NCBI RefSeq assembly: GCF_007990935.1 | Contig: NZ_BJXJ01000011.1 | Location: forward strand, 62,001-126,000 | Length of the DNA: 64,000 nt | Direction: 5' to 3' | DNA from: Vibrio sagamiensis NBRC 104589 | Lineage (GTDB): Bacteria; Pseudomonadota; Gammaproteobacteria; Enterobacterales; Vibrionaceae | In this document: positions 54,869 through 64,000 of the stretch, in pieces | Layout of the letters: every line of letters starts with the position of its first letter | Numbering within the stretch: the first letter of the stretch is position 1 | Translations under genes and position numbers: made by a program | The notes under the pieces: generated by a model | Databases searched by the model: none | Seen by the model: only the letters and a program-made list of their open reading frames with translations | What the model was told of the DNA's origin: nothing

Positions 54869-55954
54869 ATGTTTGGAATTAAAAAGCTTAAAGCTGAAAA
54901 TAATGCGTTAAAACAAGAATTAGCGGCATTAAAAAATAAGTATCAGGACGACGTGATTGCTGTTGAAAATCAGCTTCAAGAGGCCAAGCAATCTGCAACA
55001 CTGGCGCAGAAAAACTTCCAAAGCCGTGATGATTTGATGCTGAGTAGTCTTAGAGGTGGCACCATGTTGCAGACAATTCGAACTGAAATGGTCGAAAGTG
55101 CGCAGTCAATGGCTCGAGAGAGTGAGGACCTGAAACAACTTGATGACATGTTTCAGCAAACTCACCAAGCTCTGGGTCATTTGGACGATCGTGCTTGCAA
55201 GATAAGCTCCCAAGCCTCGCAAAGTAGTGAGTCTGTGCTTATTTTGGATCAAACGGCGACGTCTATCTCACACTTAGTTTCGAGTATTCAAGAAATCTCG
55301 GATCAAACTAACTTGTTGGCTTTGAATGCTGCGATAGAGGCTGCTCGCGCAGGTGAGGCAGGCAGGGGCTTTGCTGTTGTTGCGGATGAGGTAAGAACGT
55401 TAGCAGGAAAGGCCAGTGAAGCCAGTGAACAAATCGACACACTGGTGAAGCAAGTGTTAGCGCAAGTTGGAACGATTAAAACTTCTATCGATGCGAACCG
55501 AGCCTGTGCCGAAGAAGTTTCTACCTCTTCTGCTCAAATTGGCGCAATCGTGAATGAAGTTGTCGTTAAATCTGAACATATGAAACAAGTTATCCATTTG
55601 GCATCGACAAGAGCATTCCTTGATACGGTAAAGCTCGATCATGCGATATGGAAGAATAACATTTACCGCTTGTTACAAAGCGGTGCTTTCTCCGAAACCG
55701 TTAACAGTCATTCGGAGTGTCGATTAGGTCAATGGTATTACAAAGGAGATGGTTTGAATTACAGCCATCTACGAAGCTACAAACTGATCGAAGAGCCACA
55801 CAAAGGCGTTCATAATAGCGGTCGTGAAGCTATGAAGCATGCAAATAATGGCGACATGAATGGTATGGTAGAATTCATTAATGCTATGGAAGATGCCAGT
55901 GAAGAAGTGGTTGTTCAAATTGATCACTTAATGAATGAGATTGTTGTTCAGTAA
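54869..55954 (+). CDS. soluble methyl-accepting chemotaxis protein with CZB domain
   Basis: A 361-residue chemoreceptor without membrane segments. A coiled coil (about 5-50) leads into a short signalling domain whose hairpin tip is [38 protein letters not shown] (about residues 145-180). The C-terminal 120 residues form a CZB zinc-binding domain with the 3His/Cys ligands in [15 protein letters not shown] and PHKGVH. CZB domains of this type sense zinc or hypochlorous acid through the Cys, and often regulate cyclic-di-GMP or chemotaxis. The ATG has a weak ribosome site. Confidence 0.92.
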   Translation: MFGIKKLKAENNALKQELAALKNKYQDDVIAVENQLQEAKQSATLAQKNFQSRDDLMLSSLRGGTMLQTIRTEMVESAQSMARESEDLKQLDDMFQQTHQALGHLDDRACKISSQASQSSESVLILDQTATSISHLVSSIQEISDQTNLLALNAAIEAARAGEAGRGFAVVADEVRTLAGKASEASEQIDTLVKQVLAQVGTIKTSIDANRACAEEVSTSSAQIGAIVNEVVVKSEHMKQVIHLASTRAFLDTVKLDHAIWKNNIYRLLQSGAFSETVNSHSECRLGQWYYKGDGLNYSHLRSYKLIEEPHKGVHNSGREAMKHANNGDMNGMVEFINAMEDASEEVVVQIDHLMNEIVVQ

Positions 55955-55991
55955 GCGAAGTATAAGAAAACATTAAATAAAGTGTGAAAAA

Positions 55992-56017
55992 TAACGCCCG
56001 GTAATTGGGCGTTTTTT
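55992..56017 (+). terminator. rho-independent terminator after the chemoreceptor gene
   Basis: AACGCCCGGTAATTGGGCGTTTTTT, a GC-rich stem with a T run, about 40 bases after the stop. Confidence 0.88.
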
Positions 56018-56148
56018 GTATATTTATTCATTGGCTTCTTATGGTGAGGCTTTTCGTTCATTCCACTTGTGTCCGATTTACACTTTTCTTATTCATGCCT
56101 GTCCTCGTTATTTGTTTTCACGTTATTTGCTTCACGTGTCTGTCCGCG

Positions 56149-57522
56149 TTATTCGCAGGGAGGAGAAAGTTGAATAACCGCAAGCCCGCCAAGGGATGTT
56201 TCGCGATACTTCTTGTTCATATCTTTCCCTGTTTGATACATGGTTTCTATGACTTTATCGAGTGAAATTAAGCATTTGCTGTTACGTTTTAGAGCCATGC
56301 GTGAAGCATTGATGGCTTTCATTGCCCCCATTGCGTTCCGCTCAATACAAGGAACTTGAACCAGCCCTCCGATAGGGTCGCAGGTCATGCCTAATGAATG
56401 CTCCATGGCTATTTCTGCAGCGATACACATCTGTTCGTTACTGCCACCACGAAGAGCTGTTAATCCAGCGGCTGCCATAGAAGAAGAGACGCCTATTTCA
56501 CCTTGACAACCCACTTCTGCGCCAGAAATTGAGGCATTAGTTTTATATAAAATACCGATAGCTCCAGCAACCGCAAGAAAGTCTTTGAGCTGCTTTGTAT
56601 CAAGGCTTTTGATAAAACGATGGTAATACATCAGTACGGCGGGTATGACTCCGGCAGCACCATTAGTTGGTGACGTGATAACTTGGCCACCTGCTGCATT
56701 TTCTTCACTGACAGCAAAAGCAAATAAGTTAATCCAGTCCATGATCGCCATTGGGTCACTCTCAATTGAGCTGTTTGCTTCTAGTTTTTTGAGTAGATTA
56801 GGGGCTCGCCTTGTAACATTTAATCCACCCTCAAGCACTCCTTCTGTATCAAATCCACGTTGCATGCATTGTGTCATTACTTGCCAGATTTTGTCTGTTT
56901 TACTGTTAATTTCAGCTTGATCGTGAAATTTAAGTTCATTTTGCAAGATCATACAGCCAAGGCTTAAACCATGCTTATCTGCTTTTTCTATCATTTCTTC
57001 GGCAGAGTTAAACGTGAACGGTACTTTAATGGTCGTTTTGTTATTGCTGTTTTCTAATTCATCAGCAGTGGCGATGAACCCCCCGCCAATGGAGTAATAA
57101 GTTTCAAATTCAACCGTCTGCATTTTATTGTTTAGGGCGGTAATTGTCATACCATTCTCATGCAGTGGTAAATTTTCGCTATGAAAAACTATATCATGGT
57201 CGTAGTCAAAGGTAATTTCATGATGACCAGATAGCATTATCGTTTGATTAATAAGAACTTTTTTCAAAGACTCTTTTGCATTACTCATGTTTATTGTGTC
57301 GGGTTTATTGCCCATTAAACCCAGTACTGTGGCTCGGTCAGTATGATGGCCTCTACCTGTTAAAGATAATGAACCATAAAGATCAACCTGTAGTTTATAG
57401 ACAGTGTCCACTTTATCCGCCAACAATTGTGTAAAATGGTAACCTGCCAGCATTGGGCCGTTCGTATGTGAGCTAGATGGACCAACACCAATTTTAAAGA
57501 TATCGAATATGGACAGCATCAT
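56149..57522 (-). CDS. L-serine ammonia-lyase (iron-sulfur L-serine dehydratase)
   Basis: A 457-residue single-chain SdaA/SdaB-type enzyme that converts L-serine to pyruvate and ammonia with a [4Fe-4S] cluster. It starts MLSIFDIFKIGVGPSSSHTNGPM as in SdaA. The alpha part has SPTNGAAGVIPAVLMYY, GCQGEIGVSSSMAAAG (cluster Cys), and CDPIGGLVQVPCIERN with two more cluster Cys. The first ATG at 57522 and the one after it are both possible (AAGGGG upstream). sdaA and sdaB cannot be told apart here. Confidence 0.94.
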   Translation of the reverse strand: MMLSIFDIFKIGVGPSSSHTNGPMLAGYHFTQLLADKVDTVYKLQVDLYGSLSLTGRGHHTDRATVLGLMGNKPDTINMSNAKESLKKVLINQTIMLSGHHEITFDYDHDIVFHSENLPLHENGMTITALNNKMQTVEFETYYSIGGGFIATADELENSNNKTTIKVPFTFNSAEEMIEKADKHGLSLGCMILQNELKFHDQAEINSKTDKIWQVMTQCMQRGFDTEGVLEGGLNVTRRAPNLLKKLEANSSIESDPMAIMDWINLFAFAVSEENAAGGQVITSPTNGAAGVIPAVLMYYHRFIKSLDTKQLKDFLAVAGAIGILYKTNASISGAEVGCQGEIGVSSSMAAAGLTALRGGSNEQMCIAAEIAMEHSLGMTCDPIGGLVQVPCIERNAMGAMKAINASRMALKRNSKCLISLDKVIETMYQTGKDMNKKYRETSLGGLAVIQLSPPCE

Positions 57523-57674
57523 TTTTCCCCTTAGAGAGTAAGAGCTTTTAATCGAAAGCTCTTTGATGTGAGATTTATTGGATCAATTTACCCCAGTTTT
57601 AAGGTTATACTGAACTGCCCTTTAGTGCTGACTTTTAGACATAATAATATGCTAAAGTAGATGTATACGATATT

Positions 57675-58592
57675 TTACTCTGATTGGCAAAGGTGTTGGG
57701 TGATAAAATCTATAAAGACACGCAAACGAGCAGGAATATACTTCGACTGCGGATATTGCATAGCAACTGCACCATGATAATTACTTTTGATTGTCCAGTC
57801 AGATAGAACCGTAATCACTTCTTCTTGTTCTAAGGCTTCTTTAATCACAAAGTCATGAAAAATACCAATGCCTAATCCTGCTTTCACACCATTTAAGCGC
57901 ATTTGAGAGTGGTTAACTGCGTATCGACCGTGGACTGGAATTGAGTGGAACATTTCTTCTTTATAAAAAGACCAAATATTATCTTTGTTGTTTTCAGCGA
58001 GGTAAAGGCAATCATGTTGCTTTAAGTCCACAGGATGCGTTGGCGTTCCATTTTTAAAGAGATAATCAGGTGAAGCACACAGTATGAGGCTGGTTTTGCT
58101 GATTTCTCGTAGAATCAAGTTTTCATCAGGTTTATCGGTAAGTTTAAAAGCGACATCAATGCCCTCACGAAACAGATCAATTTCTCCATCGGCGACCCTT
58201 AATCTAAGTTCGATATGCGGATAATGTTGTAAAAAAGGCAGAACGAATGGTTGTAATACCGAATTGAGAAAAGCTTCCGGTGCGGCTACAGTCAAAGTTC
58301 CAGTAGGTTCAGTATGGTCTTGTTCAGAGATTTCAATGGCGAGTTGCGCTGCATTCACCATAGTAACGCTTTGTTCATAAACCTTACTGCCTGCTTGAGT
58401 AATGAGTAGATTTCGAGTTGTTCTCTCAAAAAGTTTTACAGAAAGGGCGTGTTCTAGGCGAGTAATTAACTTACTGAGAGCAGAAGGCGTTACTCCCAGT
58501 TTTTTAGATGCAGCAGTAAAACTTCCTTCGTTGACAACGAGAATAAAGGCCGCTAAGTCGGGCAATAAAGCAATAAGTTTTGGATTGACCAT
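57675..58592 (-). CDS. LysR-family transcriptional regulator
   Basis: A 305-residue LysR protein with the helix-turn-helix in FILVVNEGSFTAASKKLGVTPSALSKLI and an effector domain starting GTLTVAAPEAF. It is on the same strand as sdaA, 150 bases away, and divergent from the Tat-exported PLP enzyme at 58994 across 400 bases. Divergent placement makes the PLP enzyme operon a plausible target. The effector is unknown. Confidence 0.9.
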   Translation of the reverse strand: MVNPKLIALLPDLAAFILVVNEGSFTAASKKLGVTPSALSKLITRLEHALSVKLFERTTRNLLITQAGSKVYEQSVTMVNAAQLAIEISEQDHTEPTGTLTVAAPEAFLNSVLQPFVLPFLQHYPHIELRLRVADGEIDLFREGIDVAFKLTDKPDENLILREISKTSLILCASPDYLFKNGTPTHPVDLKQHDCLYLAENNKDNIWSFYKEEMFHSIPVHGRYAVNHSQMRLNGVKAGLGIGIFHDFVIKEALEQEEVITVLSDWTIKSNYHGAVAMQYPQSKYIPARLRVFIDFITQHLCQSE

Positions 58593-58993
58593 AAATCATA
58601 TGTTTAGAAAAGTATAAACACAGTATACCTTGAGATAAACGTATCAGCGAGTGAATGGCTTATGGTTTTATTTGATAAAAATATCACTTTTAGATGCAAA
58701 GTCGAGCTCTGGTTAAGATTTTGAGTGGTTTTTGGAAGTTATTGCTTAGGTAATGTTACCAACTTGTTTCAATATAAAATAGTAGCAAATAAAAATGAGC
58801 AATAAGTCACTTAATTACTGATAAAGAGTCGACGTTATTAGATCACTAGAATTAGAATGTTATTCTGTAAAAACTTTTTTATATGCTTAATCAATTTTGT
58901 AACTAAAGAGTTTGAGTCCAATACGAGTTTCTCAGTTCAAACACTAATAATTTGTGCGAGCATCATTCTCATATTTTTATAAGGATAAAGTGG
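58593..58993. other. divergent regulatory region LysR / PLP enzyme
   Basis: About 400 AT-rich bases without a gene. LysR sites (T-N11-A) are too degenerate to assign by eye. Confidence 0.35.
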
Positions 58994-60400
58994 ATGCTGG
59001 AGCAGGCACTTACAAAAACTAACCAAAGTCGTCGTAATTTTATTAAAGGTGCGGCAGGTGCTGCTGTAGCAGGTATTGGTACGTCTGTTTTTTCGAGTTC
59101 AGTTCAGGCTAATTTAGAAAGCTTAGATTGGGAACATTCAGCACAGGCCATTGGTGCTCACAAAGGTTTTTGGAGGAAAGTAAAAAAGCAATTTGTTTTA
59201 GATAAGCAAAGTACTTATATGAACGTAGGTACAACCGGCTCAATGCCAAAACATGTTTTAGAAGCTTATGACCGTAATAATACATTGGTTGCTAAAAACC
59301 CTTGGGATATGAAAGATAAATTTGGTCCGTTTCCACATGTTGAAGAAATGTACCACACGATAGCTCCGGGTTTTGGTGCTGGGGCTGAGGAGTTAGTCCT
59401 AACCCGAAACACGACTGATGGAGTGTGCTCGATTATTAATGGCCTACATTTTGAGCCGGGTGATATAATTTTGACGACCAATCATGAGCATGTTGCGGTT
59501 ACATCACCATTACATGTTGTTGCACACCGTTTTGGTGTTCAAGTTATAGAAGTACAACTGCCAGTGTTTACTGGAACAGAAACAGTAACAGAGAAGGATT
59601 ATATCAATGCATTTCGTGATGTGATTGAAGCCCATCAGAATATTCGCTTGATGGTTTTTTCCCATGTGACCTACAAAACGGGGACTGCCTTACCAGCTAA
59701 AGCGATTTGCCGAATCGCTAAGAAGCATTGTATTCCAACTTTAGTCGATGGAGCACACACAATTGGTATGCTGGCTTTGGACTTTCATGACATAGACTGT
59801 GATTTTTATGTTGGCTCGGGTCATAAGTGGCAGTGTGGACCTGGAGGTACAGGAATTCTCTACATTAGAAAAGACGCAAAAAGACTTAATGAGTATTGGC
59901 ATGATCGTGAGACACCATTGTGGATGATTAACTCATCAATTTCTCACTCTGAACACCTTAGCAAACAACTCAGAATGCAGTACGTAGGGAATGATAATTA
60001 TCCAGCAAAACAGGCCTTGACTGACAGTTGTAAAATGTGGGATCAAATTGGCCGACAATCTATTCAGGATCGTATCTTAACATTAAGTAAGCAGTGTAAA
60101 GCACAGATCCGAAAAGTATTTCCTCAAGCAACTGTGTATTCACCCGGTGTGGAAGGTTTAATGAGTGGTTTAACCACATTTAACCCTTTTTCTGATGTGA
60201 CCAATGAAGAGCAATTGATTCTTTTCCGCGATCGTTTACGTGAAGAGTACGGCTACATTATACGTACAACCAGTTTTAAACTGACGAAAGAAGACCTGAA
60301 AGAAACTCATGCATTGCGTATTTCAACGCATTTATTTCATGATGATCAGGATGTAACAGGCCTAGTAAAAGCCATGAGTCGATTGTATTACACACTTTGA
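58994..60400 (+). CDS. Tat-exported class V aminotransferase / cysteine-desulfurase-like PLP enzyme
   Basis: A 468-residue PLP enzyme of fold type I. The N-terminus has a twin-arginine signal (QSRRNFIKGAAGAAVAG), so it should reach the periplasm folded with its cofactor. The class V features are TRNTTDGVCSIINGL, DGAHTIGML and the PLP lysine in GSGHKWQCGPGG. It resembles isopenicillin-N epimerase-like proteins. The ATG at 58994 has AAGGA at good distance. It is followed after 51 bases by a periplasmic binding protein and then a GGDEF-EAL protein. A periplasmic PLP enzyme may produce or consume the amino acid sensed by these partners (inference). Confidence 0.87.
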   Translation: MLEQALTKTNQSRRNFIKGAAGAAVAGIGTSVFSSSVQANLESLDWEHSAQAIGAHKGFWRKVKKQFVLDKQSTYMNVGTTGSMPKHVLEAYDRNNTLVAKNPWDMKDKFGPFPHVEEMYHTIAPGFGAGAEELVLTRNTTDGVCSIINGLHFEPGDIILTTNHEHVAVTSPLHVVAHRFGVQVIEVQLPVFTGTETVTEKDYINAFRDVIEAHQNIRLMVFSHVTYKTGTALPAKAICRIAKKHCIPTLVDGAHTIGMLALDFHDIDCDFYVGSGHKWQCGPGGTGILYIRKDAKRLNEYWHDRETPLWMINSSISHSEHLSKQLRMQYVGNDNYPAKQALTDSCKMWDQIGRQSIQDRILTLSKQCKAQIRKVFPQATVYSPGVEGLMSGLTTFNPFSDVTNEEQLILFRDRLREEYGYIIRTTSFKLTKEDLKETHALRISTHLFHDDQDVTGLVKAMSRLYYTL

Positions 60401-60451
60401 TCGAGTCATGTGTGTTTCTTAATATTGGGAATTAAATCAACAGGTATCAGC

Positions 60452-61378
60452 ATGTTAAACAAGATATTTAAGTATTGCTTAGCAAAAGGAATTACCTCGT
60501 TCATTTTTTTCTCTCCCTTGCTCTTGGCCAATGATCTTAAAGGTATTCAAGAGCGAGGTGTATTACGTCATATTGGTGTTTCTTATGCCAATTTTGTCTC
60601 CCATATTGAGCAGGGAGAAATCCAAACGCTAGCTGGCTTAGATGTAGAAATTATCAAAGGTTTTGCCACCTCGATAGGAGTTCGTTATGAATATGTCCCT
60701 GCTCAATGGAATAATGTTGTTGGTAAATTAGTCGGTCAACATATTGAATATAAAGATAAGTCTGTTGTTATGGGGCGAGCGATGTTGATCGAAGGAGATC
60801 TGATTGCGAATGGCGTAACGATTCTTGATTGGCGCAAGGAAGTCATGGATTTCTCAGACGATTATTTTCCATCTGGAGTATGGCTGGTGGCGCGTACGGA
60901 TTCTTCTATGAAACCTATTAAACCAACAGGTTCTATTGAAGAAGATATTCGTCAAGTGAAGCGCTTGATTGACGGTCGAACAGTGCTGGCAATGAAGCAT
61001 TCCTGCCTTGACCCAAATCTTTACGAGCTACATGAAACCAAGGCCGATATCATTCTCCCTGATGGCCGTCGTCACCTTAATGAGATGGTCCCTGCGATCA
61101 TGAAAAATGACGCAGAGAGTACCTTGCTTGATGTCGCTGATACGCTAATAGCAATGGAGAAGTGGCCCGGTGAAATTAAAGTGATTGGCCCTATTTCAAA
61201 AAATCAAAAAATGGCAGTAGCATTTCGTCACAACTCACCAGAACTAAAAATCGCATTTAACCAATATTTAAGTGCGATCAAGAAAGATGGTACTTATCAA
61301 AAACTAGTGGAAAAATACTATCCATCCATCTTTTATTTTTATCATGACTATTTCTCGGAAAATAGTAAAAATAAGTGA
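60452..61378 (+). CDS. periplasmic solute-binding protein (SBP_bac_3-like)
   Basis: A 308-residue protein with a signal peptide (about residues 1-27, FFSPLLLAND) and two alpha/beta lobes: GVLRHIGVSYANFVSHI ... GLDVEIIKGFATSIGVRYEYVPAQWN, then EEDIRQVKRLIDGRTVLAM and AVAFRHNSPELKIAFNQYLSAIKKDGTYQKLVEKYY. The pattern fits amino-acid-type binding proteins. No ABC permease or ATPase is encoded nearby. Its stop overlaps the start of the GGDEF-EAL gene, so it most likely feeds a signal to that protein and not to a transporter. Confidence 0.85.
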   Translation: MLNKIFKYCLAKGITSFIFFSPLLLANDLKGIQERGVLRHIGVSYANFVSHIEQGEIQTLAGLDVEIIKGFATSIGVRYEYVPAQWNNVVGKLVGQHIEYKDKSVVMGRAMLIEGDLIANGVTILDWRKEVMDFSDDYFPSGVWLVARTDSSMKPIKPTGSIEEDIRQVKRLIDGRTVLAMKHSCLDPNLYELHETKADIILPDGRRHLNEMVPAIMKNDAESTLLDVADTLIAMEKWPGEIKVIGPISKNQKMAVAFRHNSPELKIAFNQYLSAIKKDGTYQKLVEKYYPSIFYFYHDYFSENSKNK

Positions 61379-63720
61379 TGAGAAAACTTGTGAAAAAAAC
61401 ATCAAGTAAACGAATAATTATTATTTGTGCTGGTTTAATCTCAGTCTATTTAGCAACAATTATTACAATGACGGGGCTAGGTCAAAATAAACTAAAAGAC
61501 TCTCAGCATCGTGAGCTTGGTTTGCAAGTAAAAAGTTATGCAGGAATGCTAGATAGTGTCTTAACCATAGCAAAGGAAGATATGATTCATCTTTCAACAG
61601 ATAAAACACTGCAAACATTCTTTGCTAACCTTGCGTCTGGTATGTCAATGGAATACGGTTTGGGTGCAAGCTTGATCAATCTAAAGCAAAAGCTGAAAGC
61701 TAAAGCACAGGTAAAGCTGCAGAACGAACAACTTTTGTATCAAAGGTTAAGCTTGATTGGTTTAGATGGCAAAGTGATTGCTACTACAGGAAAAAAGGAG
61801 ATTTCTTTATCAGAAGTCGCTGAACAATTAAGTAAACAACGCCTCAATGTGTCGAAACGGCTTCAGATAATAGAAGAAAGTGGACGAAAATATATTCGAT
61901 TGACTCAAAATGTACTTTTTTCTGGAAAACGTGTGGGGTACTTAATTGCTGATCTTGATAAGAACACCGTGACGTCATCATTAAACAAGAGTAATCAAGA
62001 GGGACATAATAGCCGTTTGGTGCTGAGATTGGGTGATGAAGAAATAATATTTTGGGATTTGAACAACCGTGATAATACTGGGGGTAACAGACAAATTCTA
62101 CATAAGATCGATGGTGATCTACAAGAAAGCATCTACTTTTCCGTCCCCGATGAGAAAAACCAATATAATTTAATGGCCTGGTTTGAACCTTTCGATAAGA
62201 GCGATCTTTATACCTCAAAACTCTTTATCACGATACTCAGTATTATCGCTATTTTGATGGTTGCAGGCCTCTTATATGCGTTTTACCTCAACAACAACCG
62301 TGTAGAACTAAAGATCAAATTAGAAGAGGAGAAACATCGTAAAGACTTTCTTTCTCAGCAAAACCAACGTTTAACCCAAGAAATTGAACGTCGAAAGTTT
62401 TCTGAAACAGAACTTGCCTTCTTAGCCAAACATGATGCATTGACTGGGCTTCCGAACCGTTTACATGGCTCAGAGCGATTGAGCTTAGATCTCTCTAGAG
62501 CCAGTCATTTCGGTAGCAAAGTGTTAGTCATGTTTATTGATTTAGATCACTTCAAACAAATTAATGATTCAATGGGGCATTTTGTTGGTGATGAAGTACT
62601 TAAACTAGCCGTTGATCGTCTACAAGAAGCTTTAAGAGATACTGACTTTTTAGCCAGAATTGGTGGTGATGAATTTCTTCTTATTGTGCCTGAGCTACAA
62701 AATTTAAATAATGCTAAGCATTTTGCTGCAAAAATATTGGCGGTATTCCAACAGCCATTTATTTGGCATAATCACGAGTTCTTTTTGTCTGCTAGTATTG
62801 GGATGTCTGTATTTCCTGAAGATGGTGAAAAAGTAGAGCAACTGCTTGCCTGTGCTGATATGGCTATGTATCGTGTTAAGCAAGAGGGTCGTAATGCTTT
62901 TTGTTTCTATAACCAAAATATGAATCAGGATTTGCAACGTTTTCTTGACCTAGAAAAACGCTTACGCCATGCCATATTGTACGAACAACTCAGCTTATAT
63001 TATCAACCTATTATTAACTTACACAGTGGCAGAATTGTTGGCGCAGAAGCCTTAATGCGTTGGAATGATGTCAAGTTGGGCTCAGTCAGCCCTGATGAAT
63101 TTATCTCAGTCGCAGAAAAAAATGGCTTGATACACCAATTAGGTGACTTTGCAATTCGACATGCTTGTCATCAGGCGGCACGGTGGCAATCTATCGCGCC
63201 CATATCGATTTCGGTTAATTTTTCTAGTGTGCAGTTCAGATATTGCGAACGCTTACTTGAACGAATTAAACATCACCTGAGTGAATCGGGCTTACCCGCT
63301 GAAAAGTTTGATATTGAAGTAACCGAAGGTTTATTGTTCAGTGATACTAAAGAACTAAAAGGCTTATTAGATGATCTTAAAGCTTTGGGAGCGAAGTTGG
63401 TTATCGATGATTTTGGTACGGGCTATTCAGCGCTGAGTTATTTACAGAAGTTTCCATTTGATCGTCTTAAGATAGATCGAAGTTTTATGCAAAATATGTT
63501 TGAAAACGATTCTGACCGTGCATTGGTCAAAGTTATTATTGCGATGGCGCAAGCGTTGAAACTTGAAATCGTTGCGGAAGGCATAGAAGAAAAACGGCAT
63601 CTGGAATACTTACAAAACTTAAATTGTGAGCTTGGCCAAGGTTTTTACTTTAGTCAGCCATTGCCCGCTGAAGAATTTGAGTTATTACTTAAGCATTCAA
63701 ATGAAGAATGTTTATATTAA
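61378..63720 (+). CDS. membrane sensor with GGDEF and EAL domains
   Basis: A 780-residue cyclic-di-GMP enzyme. Helix 1 (about 12-33) and helix 2 (about 282-302) enclose a periplasmic sensory domain of 250 residues. The GGDEF domain (about 350-510) has DALTGLPNRL, DLDHFKQIND and RIGGDEFLLI. The EAL domain (about 530-775) has AEALMRW, IEVTEGLL, VIDDFGTGYSAL and KIDRSFMQ, so both active sites look intact. The start is the ATG at 61378, sharing one base with the stop of the binding-protein gene. The arrangement recalls the NspS-MbaA system of V. cholerae, in which a periplasmic binding protein controls such an enzyme. Confidence 0.93.
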   Translation: MRKLVKKTSSKRIIIICAGLISVYLATIITMTGLGQNKLKDSQHRELGLQVKSYAGMLDSVLTIAKEDMIHLSTDKTLQTFFANLASGMSMEYGLGASLINLKQKLKAKAQVKLQNEQLLYQRLSLIGLDGKVIATTGKKEISLSEVAEQLSKQRLNVSKRLQIIEESGRKYIRLTQNVLFSGKRVGYLIADLDKNTVTSSLNKSNQEGHNSRLVLRLGDEEIIFWDLNNRDNTGGNRQILHKIDGDLQESIYFSVPDEKNQYNLMAWFEPFDKSDLYTSKLFITILSIIAILMVAGLLYAFYLNNNRVELKIKLEEEKHRKDFLSQQNQRLTQEIERRKFSETELAFLAKHDALTGLPNRLHGSERLSLDLSRASHFGSKVLVMFIDLDHFKQINDSMGHFVGDEVLKLAVDRLQEALRDTDFLARIGGDEFLLIVPELQNLNNAKHFAAKILAVFQQPFIWHNHEFFLSASIGMSVFPEDGEKVEQLLACADMAMYRVKQEGRNAFCFYNQNMNQDLQRFLDLEKRLRHAILYEQLSLYYQPIINLHSGRIVGAEALMRWNDVKLGSVSPDEFISVAEKNGLIHQLGDFAIRHACHQAARWQSIAPISISVNFSSVQFRYCERLLERIKHHLSESGLPAEKFDIEVTEGLLFSDTKELKGLLDDLKALGAKLVIDDFGTGYSALSYLQKFPFDRLKIDRSFMQNMFENDSDRALVKVIIAMAQALKLEIVAEGIEEKRHLEYLQNLNCELGQGFYFSQPLPAEEFELLLKHSNEECLY

Positions 63721-63958
63721 AATCAATGTAATACCACCTTGGGTTTTTATTTGTGCCTTGAGTTCATTAATGTTTTTCCATCTTGAGGGATAATCGTTAT
63801 TTCTTGCTTCAATTACACTGTATCCATATCAACGAAAGGCACACTAGTTCAGGTATCGCCTCTGCTGGTTAATGATTCACCTCATCCAATGAACTGATAT
63901 TCGGGTGAGTCGAAGTAGGGCGTCGATACATCATCAGAATCGAAATAAGGAAAAGCGA

Positions 63959-64000
63959 ATGTCTGCTGACTTTTACCAACAAATTGCCCAGCAAATAGAA
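63959..64000 (+). CDS. kbl: probable glycine C-acetyltransferase, start only
   Basis: Only 14 codons are in the window, MSADFYQQIAQQIE, preceded by AAGGAA at seven bases. This is like the start of Kbl (2-amino-3-ketobutyrate CoA ligase), the partner of threonine dehydrogenase Tdh in threonine breakdown. With so few residues the call is tentative. Confidence 0.5.
   Translation, partial: MSADFYQQIAQQIE

Noticed and set aside
1-64000. CRISPR array, prophage or integron
   Set aside because: No regularly spaced repeats, no phage structural genes, no integrase, and no attC-like cassettes were seen in the window.

Overview
The window looks like a gammaproteobacterium of the genus Vibrio, most likely a stretch of its second chromosome. 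The strongest evidence is a Qrr-type quorum-regulatory small RNA with its sigma-54 promoter and tandem LuxO-type sites (about 4301-4524). Supporting evidence is the Vibrio-like protein set (NqrB, DUF3612 regulator, PpsA/PpsR, DnaK, OmpA, cryptochrome DASH with a 6-4 photolyase) and a probable kbl start at the right edge. Assignment to chromosome II is inference.

Layout. 1-7.9 kb: partial hotdog thioesterase, HU, an orphan nqrB, an unknown gene behind tRNA-Leu(GAG), alkB, the Qrr RNA, a DUF3612 regulator divergent from a malate-synthase-G-like small protein, and a diguanylate cyclase. 8.1-14.1 kb: photorepair and redox repair genes (cry-DASH, FeS photolyase, SDR; DUF2256, MsrAB; YhfA) embedded in copies of a dispersed inverted repeat. 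14.5-19.0 kb: AT-rich accessory DNA with a BspA-like secreted protein, tRNA-Pro(GGG), a hotdog/SDR gene pair, and a convergent overlapping pair encoding an XRE-type DNA-binding protein and a stand-alone LuxR-type autoinducer-binding domain, preceded by two palindromic candidate operators. This cassette is the best candidate for an undescribed system. 19.1-32.5 kb: DUF2058, Gfo/Idh/MocA oxidoreductase, a large secreted metallopeptidase, RhlE, DUF4156 lipoprotein, the DUF1800/DUF1501 pair, a FabG/PhaB-like reductase, DacA, a patatin fragment and a universal stress protein.

32.6-35.4 kb: a second AT-rich accessory unit with two secreted proteins, one carrying a deaminase-like D-x-E / PCxxC signature, a small third gene and a terminator. 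35.5-57.5 kb: mostly housekeeping genes (BCCT transporter, DsbB/DUF5993, PpsA with its divergent regulator PpsR, a DnaK-DnaJ-Hsp20 chaperone group, PEBP protein, zinc metallopeptidase, YjjG, GntR plus M14 carboxypeptidase, OmpA, soluble chemoreceptor, L-serine dehydratase). A decayed IS6-family element lies behind ompA. 57.6-63.7 kb: a LysR gene divergent from a Tat-exported PLP enzyme, a periplasmic binding protein and a membrane GGDEF-EAL protein, which look like a signal-input module for cyclic di-GMP. The window ends in the first codons of a probable kbl.

All calls come from reading the sequence. No database search was run, so family names rest on recognised motifs and remembered family sequences, and the hypothetical genes are described without assigning a function.
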